From Spirochaetales bacterium (GTDB taxonomy: Bacteria > Spirochaetota > Leptospiria > Leptospirales > Leptonemataceae): 64,000 bases of DNA. The position numbers were made by a program, and so were the translations under genes. Under the pieces are notes generated by a model. It was given only the letters and a program-made list of their open reading frames with translations. It made no database searches and was not told where the DNA came from. The first letter of the stretch is position 1. The number at the start of each line of letters is the position of its first letter. Below, one piece after another: positions 26,211 to 33,831 of this stretch. The stretch spans positions 27,096-91,095 of the forward strand of contig JACKOY010000017.1 of NCBI GenBank assembly GCA_024233935.1. Direction: 5' to 3'.

Positions 26211-26460
26211 AGCATTCTCGGGCTTGCCCGTGCGCGCAGACAATTCTGAACACCCTATTCTTGATTTTCAGGCCATCCAGCGTCGACTGGCTGAGATGGC
26301 CGCGCGGACGGAAGCCGCGCGCTGGTTGGTGTATCGCGCCGCCTTTCTCAAGTCCCGCGGTAAGGGCTGCTTTCGGGAGATCAGCGTGGCCAAACTGATC
26401 GCATCGGAGGCGCTCGTTGAACTGGCGCGCTCCGGTATGCAGATTTTTGGAGGGCAGGCG
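26211..26460 (+). pseudogene. Remnant of an acyl-CoA dehydrogenase gene
   Basis: A fragment with clear similarity to the C-terminal domain of acyl-CoA dehydrogenases: SILGLARARRQF in one frame stops at TGA 26248-26250, and the match resumes one frame over as ILDFQAIQRRLAEMA, then ARWLVYRAAFLKSRGK, EISVAKLIASEALVELA and MQIFGGQAY. These follow one another as in intact enzymes, with one frameshift. The family then continues to an Arg/Gly-rich end with the catalytic environment, which is lost here, and the first ~260 residues are absent. Intact enzymes are ~380 residues. It is a dead piece, probably left by a deletion; a beta-oxidation-like SDR lies close by. Confidence 0.7.
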
Positions 26461-26493
26461 TACGCCCCTTTCCAATCCCAGGCTCGTTTGCAA

Positions 26494-26522
26494 TTGACAA
26501 CGCCCGGGCGCTTCCATATGAG
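26494..26522 (+). promoter_or_regulatory. Promoter upstream of the 82-residue membrane protein
   Basis: Consensus TTGACA (26494-26499), 17-bp spacer, TATGAG (26517-26522). The transcript would start near 26530, about 10 nt before ATG 26541, with GGAG at 26529-26532 as ribosome site. The promoter lies just after the recognisable acyl-CoA dehydrogenase remnant. Confidence 0.4.
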
Positions 26523-26540
26523 GTAGCGGAGATCTAGCCT

Positions 26541-26789
26541 ATGGTTGCGGAAGTTGTTCAATACGTTGTAATGCTTGGACTGGTAGGCGTGGGGGCCTAC
26601 CTGGTTGTGCGGCTGGTGCGGATTCTACGCGACGGCGCCTTTACAATGCGAGGGCAGCTCTATACGCGAAAGAACTGGTTCATGTACTCGATGGTTATTG
26701 TGCGGGACCTGATCCTGATCGCGATGATGTTGGGTGGCGGTCTGCTTTTCCTGTATCTGAAGATCTTTCGTGGCGTACAGTTTGTGTAG
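26541..26789 (+). CDS. Small two-helix membrane protein
   Basis: An 82-residue protein with two hydrophobic helices (about 5-26, VVQYVVMLGLVGVGAYLVV, and about 50-75, VRDLILIAMMLGGGLLFLYL) separated by a basic loop RGQLYTRKNW. The positively charged loop suggests both ends face outwards with the loop inside. No family recognised. It has its own probable promoter and is convergent with the SDR gene. Small proteins of this kind often assist larger membrane complexes, but nothing here shows a partner. Confidence 0.65.
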   Translation: MVAEVVQYVVMLGLVGVGAYLVVRLVRILRDGAFTMRGQLYTRKNWFMYSMVIVRDLILIAMMLGGGLLFLYLKIFRGVQFV

Positions 26790-26808
26790 TCCGTTTGTGT
26801 GCATGAAA

Positions 26809-26893
26809 TGCGTGCGTGGCCAGAACGGCCTTTGAGCTATAGAACGCGATCACCTGCGCTTGCGAGCGAAGAGACCCGCAAGCCACGCATGCA
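26809..26893. repeat. Inverted repeat between convergent genes
   Basis: TGCGTGCGTGGC (26809-26820) pairs with GCCACGCATGCA (26882-26893) at 11 of 12 positions around a 61-nt loop, with GGCC..GGCC as a sub-stem. It fills the gap between the small membrane protein and the SDR stop and may serve as a bidirectional transcription end. Confidence 0.4.
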
Positions 26894-26914
26894 GACGATG
26901 TGTACGGTTTTTGC

Positions 26915-27775
26915 TCAGTCGCTCTGTTTGCGTTCGGCAAGCATGCGGTCGAGTTCTTCCGGGTCGGGGGATCCGCGGTGCGGGCTGATCGATTCTCCAC
27001 CGTCCATTACGACGATGGAGCCCGTCATCCAGCTACCCGAGGGCGAAGACATGAAGACAATCATGTCACCGATTTCTTCCGGTTTCCCGCCGCGGCGTAG
27101 CGGGATCGTATGAACAAACTTTTCGAAGTCACCGCCCTTCTCGAAGGCTTTGGTGACGCCCTCGGTGACGATCGGCCCCGGCGCAACCGCGTTGACCCGA
27201 ATGCCGAAGCGCGCCCACTCCAGAGCCAGGGTCTTTGTCAACGCATCAATGCCCGACTTTGCCGCGCAGGCCGGCGCCATGCCCACCCAGCCATCTTTGT
27301 GAAGCGTCATGCTGATGCTGACTATGTGTCCGCCACGATCTTTCATGTGTCTGTGCGCGGCCCGGCAGCAATAAAAGGTTCCGTTCAGATCAATGTCGAT
27401 CACAGCGTGCCAGAGCTTGTCGCGGAGTTTGTGGGCGGGGAAGTAGAAGTTGCCGGCCGCATTGTTAACCAGGATATCCAGCTGGCCCAGTTCGTCGACG
27501 ACGCGGCGAAAGGTTTGATTTACGACCCCCGAATCCCGAACGTCCATGCCAAGACCGATGGCCCGGACGCCGTAAAGCCGGGCGATCTCGCTTGCCACCC
27601 GGGCGCATTGCTCCTCCCGACGGCTGGCAATCGCTATATCGGCCCCGGCCTGGGCCAGGCGATGAACCACTCCGAGGCCAATTCCGCTCGAACCGCCGGT
27701 CACAAAGGCGACTTTCCCTTTCAAGAGTCCGTCTTTGAATATGAAGGGTTCCTCGCTTTTTACCACGTCGCTCAT
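26915..27775 (-). CDS. Short-chain dehydrogenase, 2,4-dienoyl-CoA reductase-like
   Basis: A 286-residue NAD(P)H-dependent SDR. The Rossmann motif is TGGSSGIG (about 26-33), with ASRREEQ as the NADP-preferring region and NNAAGNFYFP as the NNAG strand. The usual catalytic YxxxK is replaced by the arrangement ISMTLHKDG...ACAAKSGID, matching the 2,4-dienoyl-CoA reductase branch (SATLH...SAAKAG), where the Lys is kept and the ordinary Tyr position is not. The end GSWMTGSIVVMDGG is standard. Acts in oxidation of unsaturated fatty acids, consistent with the acyl-CoA dehydrogenase remnant nearby. GGAG precedes the ATG by about 9 nt. Confidence 0.82.
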   Translation of the reverse strand: MSDVVKSEEPFIFKDGLLKGKVAFVTGGSSGIGLGVVHRLAQAGADIAIASRREEQCARVASEIARLYGVRAIGLGMDVRDSGVVNQTFRRVVDELGQLDILVNNAAGNFYFPAHKLRDKLWHAVIDIDLNGTFYCCRAAHRHMKDRGGHIVSISMTLHKDGWVGMAPACAAKSGIDALTKTLALEWARFGIRVNAVAPGPIVTEGVTKAFEKGGDFEKFVHTIPLRRGGKPEEIGDMIVFMSSPSGSWMTGSIVVMDGGESISPHRGSPDPEELDRMLAERKQSD

Positions 27776-27870
27776 GGCGCACTGCTCCGTTTCCAGGCCC
27801 CGATGTCAAAGAACTTCTGCCTGTATCGCGGGCAATCACAGGGCATGTTTCGTCGGGCTTTGATTTTTTT

Positions 27871-27900
27871 TTGTTTCTTCCCCGGGGACAGCCCTACAAT
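27871..27900 (+). promoter_or_regulatory. Probable promoter of gltA
   Basis: TTGTTT (27871-27876), 18-bp spacer, TACAAT (27895-27900). Expected start near 27907, giving a ~90-nt leader before ATG 27997. This argues against longer gltA frames that begin inside the promoter. Confidence 0.45.
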
Positions 27901-27996
27901 CTTGATATGAAAGACCATGCGGCCACGGCAGTGGGCCTTTCGCGCTGGCGAGCGCCGCAGGGAATTCAGACAACCACACAGGACGGAACGAGGCGT

Positions 27997-29283
27997 ATGG
28001 CAGGTGCAGCAAAGCTGGTTTACGATGGTCAGGAGCTTGAATTGCCGATCATTGAGGGAACGGAAAACGAGCGCGCGATCGATATCGGCAAGCTGCGCGG
28101 CACGACGGGCCTCATCACCGTTGACGAAGGCTTTGTAAACACCGGCTCGTGCAAAAGCGGCGTTACGTTCCTGGATGGCGAACAGGGCATCCTGCGCTAT
28201 CGCGGCTACCCCATTGAGGATCTCGCGGAGAAGTCCACGTTTTTAGAAGTCGCTTACCTGCTCATCTACGGCGAGCTTCCGACCAAAGAACAATACGAAG
28301 ATTTTCAGCACAGCATTACCGTGCACACCATGATCCACGAGGATCTAAAACGACTGTACGATGGCTATCCCAAAGACAGCCACCCCATGTCGATTCTCTC
28401 TTCTATGATCGTGACGCTTTCGGGTTATTATACGGATTCCTCGGACCCCTTGATTCCCATGCATCGCGAAATCTCCATGGCGCGACTGCTGGCCAAGACG
28501 CCAACTATCGCGGCTTATTCGTACAAAAAGTCCATCGGGCAGCCCTTTGTATACCCGCGCAACAATCTGAGCTACATCGGAAACTTCATGAACATGATGT
28601 TCTCGGTTCCTGCCACCGATTATGAAGTGGACCCGGTGATTGAGCGCGCGCTTGATACCCTTCTGATTCTGCACGCCGATCACGAGCAGAACTGCAGCAC
28701 GTCTACCGTTCGTCTGGTGGGCTCCAGTCGCGCCAATCTGTATGCGACCATTGCCAGCGGTGTCTGCGCTCTCTGGGGGCCGTTGCACGGTGGGGCGAAT
28801 CAGGCCGTCATCGAAATGCTGAGTCGCGTGCACGAAGACGGTGGCGATGCGAAAAAGTACATCGAACTTGCCAAAGACAAAAACTCAACCTTCCGGCTGA
28901 TGGGATTCGGTCACCGGGTTTACAAAAATTTCGACCCGCGGGCGCGCATCATCAAAAAAGCCTGCGACGACGTTTTGAAAAAGATGGGTGTGCACGATCC
29001 GCTGCTCGAAATCGCCAAGAAGCTCGAAGAGGCGGCGCTTGAAGACGAGTACTTTGTCGAACGAAAGCTCTATCCCAACGTGGATTTCTATTCGGGCATT
29101 ATCTACCGCGCGATTGGCATTCCGACCGACATGTTTACGGTCATGTTCGCCCTCGGTCGTATGCCGGGCTGGATTGCCCAGTGGAAGGAGATGATCGAGA
29201 ATCCGGGAACGCGCATTGGCCGTCCGCGTCAGGTCTATAATGGCGCCACCGAACGTCGTTATCAGGATATCGGGAAGCGCTGA
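27997..29283 (+). CDS. gltA: Citrate synthase (type II, hexameric type)
   Basis: Condenses oxaloacetate and acetyl-CoA to citrate in the TCA cycle. From ATG 27997 the protein has 428 residues, the usual length, and begins AGAAKLVYDGQELELPIIEG as in GltA. Catalytic residues are present: His in LHADHEQN, His in GPLHGGANQ, and Asp in NVDFYSG; FGHRVYKNFDPRA is the arginine-bearing citrate loop. Upstream in-frame starts (TTG 27871, ATG 27907) overlap or touch the promoter and are less likely. The stop TGA shares its A with the ATG of the next gene, so the two are coupled. Confidence 0.93.
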   Translation: MAGAAKLVYDGQELELPIIEGTENERAIDIGKLRGTTGLITVDEGFVNTGSCKSGVTFLDGEQGILRYRGYPIEDLAEKSTFLEVAYLLIYGELPTKEQYEDFQHSITVHTMIHEDLKRLYDGYPKDSHPMSILSSMIVTLSGYYTDSSDPLIPMHREISMARLLAKTPTIAAYSYKKSIGQPFVYPRNNLSYIGNFMNMMFSVPATDYEVDPVIERALDTLLILHADHEQNCSTSTVRLVGSSRANLYATIASGVCALWGPLHGGANQAVIEMLSRVHEDGGDAKKYIELAKDKNSTFRLMGFGHRVYKNFDPRARIIKKACDDVLKKMGVHDPLLEIAKKLEEAALEDEYFVERKLYPNVDFYSGIIYRAIGIPTDMFTVMFALGRMPGWIAQWKEMIENPGTRIGRPRQVYNGATERRYQDIGKR

Positions 29284-29669
29284 TGCGTATTCGCGTTGAA
29301 GATATTCGGGTACGCAATCGAATCCGGAGAGATCCAGGTCATCTGGCTGACTTGAAAGACAGCATGAATCGGCTGGGACTGCTCCAGCCGATTCTGATTG
29401 ACCCTCAGAACAACCTGGTCGCCGGCTTTCGGCGCCTGCAGTCCGCGCGCGAACTCGGCTGGGATACCATCGAAGCACGCATCATCGACGTGGAAGACAA
29501 ACGCGAGCGCCTCATTATCGAGGCTGAAGAGAACACGACCCGTCGCGATTTCACTCCCGAGGAACTGGAAAAGGCCGACCGCTTGCTGGAACGTTACAGC
29601 CATGAAGGCTTCTTCCGTCGTTTTCTGGCCTGGATTCTGGATCTGTTTGATCGCATTTTTCGAAGGTAG
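29283..29669 (+). CDS. ParB/Srx-fold protein with C-terminal amphipathic helix
   Basis: A 128-residue protein with a ParB N-terminal (ParB/sulfiredoxin) domain: IRVEDIRVRNRIRRD, then LKDSMNRLGLLQPILID and LVAGFRRLQSARELGW (the GxRR nucleotide-binding motif), and EENTTRRDFTP. ParB partition proteins are longer and have an HTH and dimer domain; both are missing. The end FFRRFLAWILDLFDRIFRR is a strongly amphipathic helix with hydrophobic and Arg faces, likely binding the membrane. It overlaps gltA by one base. CTPase or kinase activity and any link to citrate synthase are unproven. Confidence 0.75.
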   Translation: MRIRVEDIRVRNRIRRDPGHLADLKDSMNRLGLLQPILIDPQNNLVAGFRRLQSARELGWDTIEARIIDVEDKRERLIIEAEENTTRRDFTPEELEKADRLLERYSHEGFFRRFLAWILDLFDRIFRR

Positions 29670-29690
29670 GGGGCGTAGTTGCCCCCTGCT
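29668..29690. terminator. Intrinsic terminator between gltA operon and hsdR
   Basis: AGGGGGC (29668-29674) and GCCCCCT (29681-29687) form a perfect 7-bp stem around GTAGTT, followed by GCTTT on the plus strand. It overlaps the last stop of the gltA operon and lies beside the hsdR stop at 29691; it may work in both directions. Confidence 0.6.
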
Positions 29691-32600
29691 TTAAGCCGCC
29701 TCCGCATTCTTCCGAATCCCCGCAACCACGGCCAGTATTCCTTCGACCTGCGGCTTCATGAAGAGGCCGGTCACGCCTTCGGAGTGCAGATCAGTGAATG
29801 GTGCCTCAAACAGCGCCTCCGGCTCGATCGCTCCATTCTGGGTCAGGTAGTTGATAATGCGGTCCAGGAAGGCGATCTGGTCGGCGGTCAGGTTCCCTGC
29901 CGCGAGGAAGTCGGCGAAGGCGGCCTTGGCTGCCATCCTATCGAGGCCCACGATACTGCGGATAAACAGGCCGAGCGGCTGGTCGCCGATCTCGCGCTCG
30001 TAGTCCTCCCGCGTCCCAAGAGCGCCGTCCTGCGAGAATAGAATCGCTTCAAGGTGCTGAAGGTCCGTGCTCGTCAACGGCTGGTTTTGCTTCAGCTTCC
30101 AGATTGTTGTATCGTCGTGTTCCAGTCCGCGAATGAGCTTCTCCACCCGACGTCGGTAGTTTTCCAGCCCCGGTTCGCGTTTGACCAGATCATCGCGCAT
30201 GATGACCGCGCCCGCCTCGTCGGTGAAGTCGGTGTACACGAGGCGCTGTGCGGCGGCTTTATCCAGCAGTTGAACAACCTCGCGCAGCTCGGATCGAATC
30301 GCTTCAATCTTCGGAACGGTGGCCGCTTTCCAGAAGGCGTCGTCTTGAAGCGGCCGGATCGTTGGCATGCGCTTCTCGATCGCCGGGATGTTCTTTTTCA
30401 GCTCCAGATTCATCGCGAGATCGCGAACCTTTGATTCCAGGGCGTCACGTCGCGAGCCCTCCGTGAGCATTTCGATTTGCAGATTGTGGATTAAAAGATC
30501 GAAGCGGGCGGCCTCCTCACTCTGATACGGATGAGAGATCAGCGGACTTACGTGCTCGGTTAGTTCCGCGACGTCAGATTCAGCGACCTTGTCCCACGCC
30601 TTGCGATCCATATATGGTCGAACAAATTTTTGATGAGGTCGCACCACGAAGCTTTCAGGATCCAGAGCGGCGACCTCATGATGCATTTGATCGAGCAATT
30701 GGCCGGCGTACCTGCGGTGTTCCAGATCATCACGCATGGCGCTTCGACGAATTTCCAGCGCCAGTATGAGCCGGCGATTGAAGATCTTCTGAGAGAGCGA
30801 AGGCTGCGCCACGGTCTCCATGCCTTTGGGATGCGCGTCGAAGAAGTCCAGGTTCCCGCAGAAGTCGAAGATCAGGAAGTGCTCTTTGTGCTGGCCCGGG
30901 CCAAATAGGTCTTCGCAGAGGCGCGTTCCGCGTCCGACCATCTGCCAGAACTTCACACGGGAGCGCACCATCTTGAAGAATACCAGGTTCACCACCTCGG
31001 GAATGTCCACGCCGGTATCGAGCATGTCCACCGATGCCGCAATGTGGGGGTCCGAGTTCTTCTTCTCGAAGTCTTCCATGAGGGAATCGACGTACTTGAC
31101 CTGGTTGTGGACCACGCGCATGAATTTTCCGGCGAGGTGAGGGTACAGCAGGTCGAAGCGGTCGCGGACAAATTCTGCGTGCCGCTGGTTCCTGGCGAAG
31201 ATGATGGTCTTGCCCAACCGTTCCCCGCCCGCGACTTTGATGCCGTGGTCCATGACATGGGCGAGCACGCGGTCCACTGTGTCCGCGTTGAAGAGCCAGC
31301 TATTCAGTGCGGATGAGTCGATTTCTTCCGGCAGGGTCCCGGTGTCCTCGTCGAAGAACTTCTCTTCGTATTCTTCCTGCTCCTCTTCGGTCAGGTCCGC
31401 GTACTTGATGCCCTCCCGCTGGAACTTGAGCGGGACGACGGCAGCCAGCGGCGGACAGAGGTACCTGTCGTTCACGCCTTCATCAAGGCCGTAGGCGAAC
31501 GTGGGCTGGCCCTCTTCGAGTTCCAGGAACTGATAGGTGTTGCGGGAGACCTCGTCGCGTGGTGTGGCGGTCAGGCCGATGATGAGACTGTCGAAGTAGT
31601 CGAAGATGGCGCCGTACTTTTTGTAGACGGAGCGGTGGACTTCATCGAGCCAGATGAGGTCGAAGTAGCCGGGGCCGAAGCGGGCCTGCCCTCCGGTTTT
31701 GCGCTCATCAATCGCATTCATGAGCGTCGGATAGGTGGAGATGACGACGCGGCTGTTGTCGTCCTCCTTCTCATCGAGCAGGTTCACGAGCGATGCATTT
31801 GGCAGGTGCTCCTTGAACGCCTTGTATGCTTGCGTCACGAGCTTGCGACGATCGGCCAGGAAGAGGACGCGGCGGACCCAGTTCGCCTTCATGAGCAGTT
31901 CGGTGATGGCCACAGCGGTGCGGGTCTTTCCGGTACCCATGCTCATGGCGAGCAGGCAGCGGCGACGGCGTTTGGTCAGGTCTTCGGTGACGCGGCGCAC
32001 GGCTTCAATCTGATAGGGACGGTTTACGATACCCTGATTGATGTCGGCCGTGGTGAGGTCCGCGCGCGTTTGCCTGCGATTCACCGCAAGCTGGAGTTCA
32101 TCCCGGGTGAGGAAGCCCTGCACCTGCCGGGGAGGATAGGAAGCCTTCTCGTCCCAGAACCAGGTCTCGTAGCCGTTGGAGTAGAAGATGAGCGGATAGC
32201 GGTCGGTCATCTGTTCCAGGCAGCGGGCATAAAGTTCGGCCTGTCGCTCGCCTTCGCGGGGGCTCTTCTTGGTGCGCTTAACTTCGATGACCGCCAGTGG
32301 AAGGCCATCGTCGCCCCAGAGCACGTAATCGGCGTAGCCCGTCCCGTCGTTCCTTCCCGAAGAGGTCGGCATGCCACGCACTTCGTATTCGCGGACGTTG
32401 GGGCCGTGGGGGTCCCAGCCCGCTTCGCGCAGCATGAGGTCAATGAAGAGGTCGCGGGTTTCGCTCTCGTTGTGGTCGAGCTTCTCGGTCTGCGCAGAGG
32501 CCACTTTCCGGTTCTTCGCCTTCAGAGACTGAAGCTCGGCACGGTAGCGTTCGACTTCCGCGCTGACTTTCGCGAGCGCCTCCTCATGCTCACGCGCCTT

Positions 32601-33095
32601 CGCATCGCGCGCTTCCAGATCCTTCTTGAGCTTCTGGAGTTCGGCGGCGCTCTTCTCGGCGGTCCCGGTTTTGGGTATGAGGTCCGGGTTGAAGGCCGGG
32701 ATGAAGGGCGCGTAGCTGGAGTAGAGTTTGGCAAACCAGGCCAGGAAGAGGTGCAGGTGCTTGAGAAGCAGAATCGCATTCTGAGCTTGCACGCGAAAGC
32801 CCGGATGGACGGCTTGATTGCCCAGCTTGCGGATGGCATTGACCGGCTGGAAGAGCTCAGGTGGCAGCAGGCGTTCCTTGAAGGACGGTTCGTGCATCAT
32901 GGCCGCGAGCGTGCGTTCGTACGGCGGTGTGAGCGAGTTGTCGTTCTCGAAGAGCCAGGTGAGGACGGCTTCGAGAGTGTAGCGGGCGTAGAAGACCGAC
33001 GTGCGCGGGTCGGCGTAGGCACTGACCTCGGCCTTGTTGGCAGAGTCGAAGAGGCCGCCCCAGTTCTGCTGGAGGTAGTCGAAGTTGGAGTTCAT
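29691..33095 (-). CDS. hsdR: Type I restriction enzyme, R subunit (EcoEI-like)
   Basis: The ATP-dependent motor and nuclease of the type I system; 1134 residues. Order: N-terminal DUF4145-like helical part (about 1-130), a coiled coil (about 145-210), a PD-(D/E)xK nuclease domain with DYVLW and AVIEVKRT (about 215-290), SF2 helicase with MGTGKTRTAVAI (Walker A), LDEVHRS (DExH), GLTATP and VGRGTRL, and an EcoEI_R_C-type C-terminus (about 880-1100). ATG 33095 is the only sensible start. It is the last gene of a minus-strand island that begins with hsdM 8 kb away, separated by two toxin-antitoxin pairs and other genes. It appears intact. Confidence 0.92.
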   Translation of the reverse strand: MNSNFDYLQQNWGGLFDSANKAEVSAYADPRTSVFYARYTLEAVLTWLFENDNSLTPPYERTLAAMMHEPSFKERLLPPELFQPVNAIRKLGNQAVHPGFRVQAQNAILLLKHLHLFLAWFAKLYSSYAPFIPAFNPDLIPKTGTAEKSAAELQKLKKDLEARDAKAREHEEALAKVSAEVERYRAELQSLKAKNRKVASAQTEKLDHNESETRDLFIDLMLREAGWDPHGPNVREYEVRGMPTSSGRNDGTGYADYVLWGDDGLPLAVIEVKRTKKSPREGERQAELYARCLEQMTDRYPLIFYSNGYETWFWDEKASYPPRQVQGFLTRDELQLAVNRRQTRADLTTADINQGIVNRPYQIEAVRRVTEDLTKRRRRCLLAMSMGTGKTRTAVAITELLMKANWVRRVLFLADRRKLVTQAYKAFKEHLPNASLVNLLDEKEDDNSRVVISTYPTLMNAIDERKTGGQARFGPGYFDLIWLDEVHRSVYKKYGAIFDYFDSLIIGLTATPRDEVSRNTYQFLELEEGQPTFAYGLDEGVNDRYLCPPLAAVVPLKFQREGIKYADLTEEEQEEYEEKFFDEDTGTLPEEIDSSALNSWLFNADTVDRVLAHVMDHGIKVAGGERLGKTIIFARNQRHAEFVRDRFDLLYPHLAGKFMRVVHNQVKYVDSLMEDFEKKNSDPHIAASVDMLDTGVDIPEVVNLVFFKMVRSRVKFWQMVGRGTRLCEDLFGPGQHKEHFLIFDFCGNLDFFDAHPKGMETVAQPSLSQKIFNRRLILALEIRRSAMRDDLEHRRYAGQLLDQMHHEVAALDPESFVVRPHQKFVRPYMDRKAWDKVAESDVAELTEHVSPLISHPYQSEEAARFDLLIHNLQIEMLTEGSRRDALESKVRDLAMNLELKKNIPAIEKRMPTIRPLQDDAFWKAATVPKIEAIRSELREVVQLLDKAAAQRLVYTDFTDEAGAVIMRDDLVKREPGLENYRRRVEKLIRGLEHDDTTIWKLKQNQPLTSTDLQHLEAILFSQDGALGTREDYEREIGDQPLGLFIRSIVGLDRMAAKAAFADFLAAGNLTADQIAFLDRIINYLTQNGAIEPEALFEAPFTDLHSEGVTGLFMKPQVEGILAVVAGIRKNAEAA

Positions 33096-33110
33096 CTACG
33101 TTCCGGGGCG

Positions 33111-33485
33111 CTACATAACCCTTTCGCTCTTGTGCAACACTGCTGCCAGTTTCTTGTCCAGCGTCCAAACGCGCAACTGCCGACGGCGTGCCTCCGCGAG
33201 CAATACAGCGTCGACCAGACCAATACCCTTTGCGCCGAACTTTTTCTCAAAGGCAAGACGCCCGCCTTCCACAATACCCTGGTTGCTCTGGGGGTCCTGG
33301 AGAGTCTCCCAGTAGGCGGTGACAAAGTCGGCCTCGGCCGTGCTCCTGCAGCCCTGCAGCAATTCACCAAAGACGAGCGCATGGACCCGGATCTGGCCGG
33401 CTTCGATCAATTCCCGGAGCTGTGTAAACACCGGCTCTTTGCGGCGAAAGAACTCCACCCAAACGGACGTATCAACCAGAATCAC
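33111..33485 (-). CDS. vapC: PIN-domain toxin, VapC-type
   Basis: A 124-residue PIN ribonuclease: ILVDTSVWVEFFR (first Asp), VFGELLQG (Glu), GIGLVDAVLLAEA (Asp) and LWTLDKKL (Asp), all four acidic positions in order. GTG 33485 overlaps the antitoxin stop as GTGA. It ends 15 bp before hsdR, so hsdR may be read together with it. VapC of this type usually cuts initiator tRNA or 23S rRNA; the target here is unknown. A toxin-antitoxin gene inside a restriction operon can punish loss of the island. Confidence 0.9.
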   Translation of the reverse strand: MILVDTSVWVEFFRRKEPVFTQLRELIEAGQIRVHALVFGELLQGCRSTAEADFVTAYWETLQDPQSNQGIVEGGRLAFEKKFGAKGIGLVDAVLLAEARRRQLRVWTLDKKLAAVLHKSERVM

Positions 33486-33700
33486 GTGACTTTCCGGTTC
33501 AAAGCCCTCACCTGCGCCGCCGTAAAGTCAGTCCGAAACTGAAGGGGCCGCCGATTCAGCTTCTCGTTCAGGCGGCGCAGCTTCGCCAGCCGCACCCATT
33601 CACCGAGCGCCAAATTCAGGGATTCCGTAATCGTTTCCCCGCCCGTATATTCCTGAACCTCACGGACCAGTTCATCCGGAAGTAGTGCGGTCACCTTCAT
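33482..33700 (-). CDS. vapB: VapB-type antitoxin
   Basis: A 72-residue antitoxin with a short ribbon-helix-helix N-terminus (KVTALLPDELVREVQEY) followed by TITESLNLALGEWVRLAK and a basic C-terminal tail that should bind the toxin. ATG 33700 is preferred over a start 36 nt upstream, because a promoter with TATACT at 33708-33713 covers that stretch and the palindrome ATACTC-TG-GAGTAT spans the start codon. Overlaps vapC by 4 bp. Autoregulation is inferred from the palindrome position. Confidence 0.85.
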   Translation of the reverse strand: MKVTALLPDELVREVQEYTGGETITESLNLALGEWVRLAKLRRLNEKLNRRPLQFRTDFTAAQVRALNRKVT

Positions 33701-33736
33701 ACTCTGGAGTATACGATAGAGCAGCGTATGCTGCAA
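33699..33736 (-). promoter_or_regulatory. vapB promoter with overlapping palindromic operator
   Basis: Minus-strand TTGCAG (33731-33736) and consensus TATACT (33708-33713), spacer 17 bp. ATACTC-TG-GAGTAT (33699-33712) overlaps the -10 and start codon, the expected place for antitoxin binding. The predicted transcript starts at or one base before ATG 33700. A second small palindrome GCAGC-GTAT-GCTGC lies at 33721-33734. Confidence 0.6.
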
Positions 33737-33742
33737 CGTCTT

Positions 33743-33818
33743 TTTGAGTGCGCGTGACCGTCACGGCCTCCAGCGGTAGCGCTGGTGCACGCTGATGCGA
33801 AGGTCACGCGGCCTCAAA
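33743..33818. repeat. Cruciform-like inverted repeat between toxin-antitoxin modules
   Basis: Arms at 33743-33759 and 33802-33818 (TTTGAGTGCGCGTGACC type) match at 15 of 17 positions; the loop holds a perfect CCAGCG-GTAG-CGCTGG hairpin (33770-33785). It lies between the DUF4411 stop and the vapB promoter. It could end the upstream transcript or mark a recombination junction. Integron attC core sites were looked for and not found. Confidence 0.5.
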
Positions 33819-33831
33819 GAAGACCGGTGCT

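Noticed and set aside
31635..33542. 635-residue plus-strand frame over hsdR and vapC
   Set aside because: It is complementary to the conserved helicase and nuclease codons of hsdR; no independent support.
33721..33831. Integron attC site between toxin-antitoxin modules
   Set aside because: The inverted repeat lacks the core GTTRRRY and RYYYAAC boxes at its ends, and no integrase is in the window.
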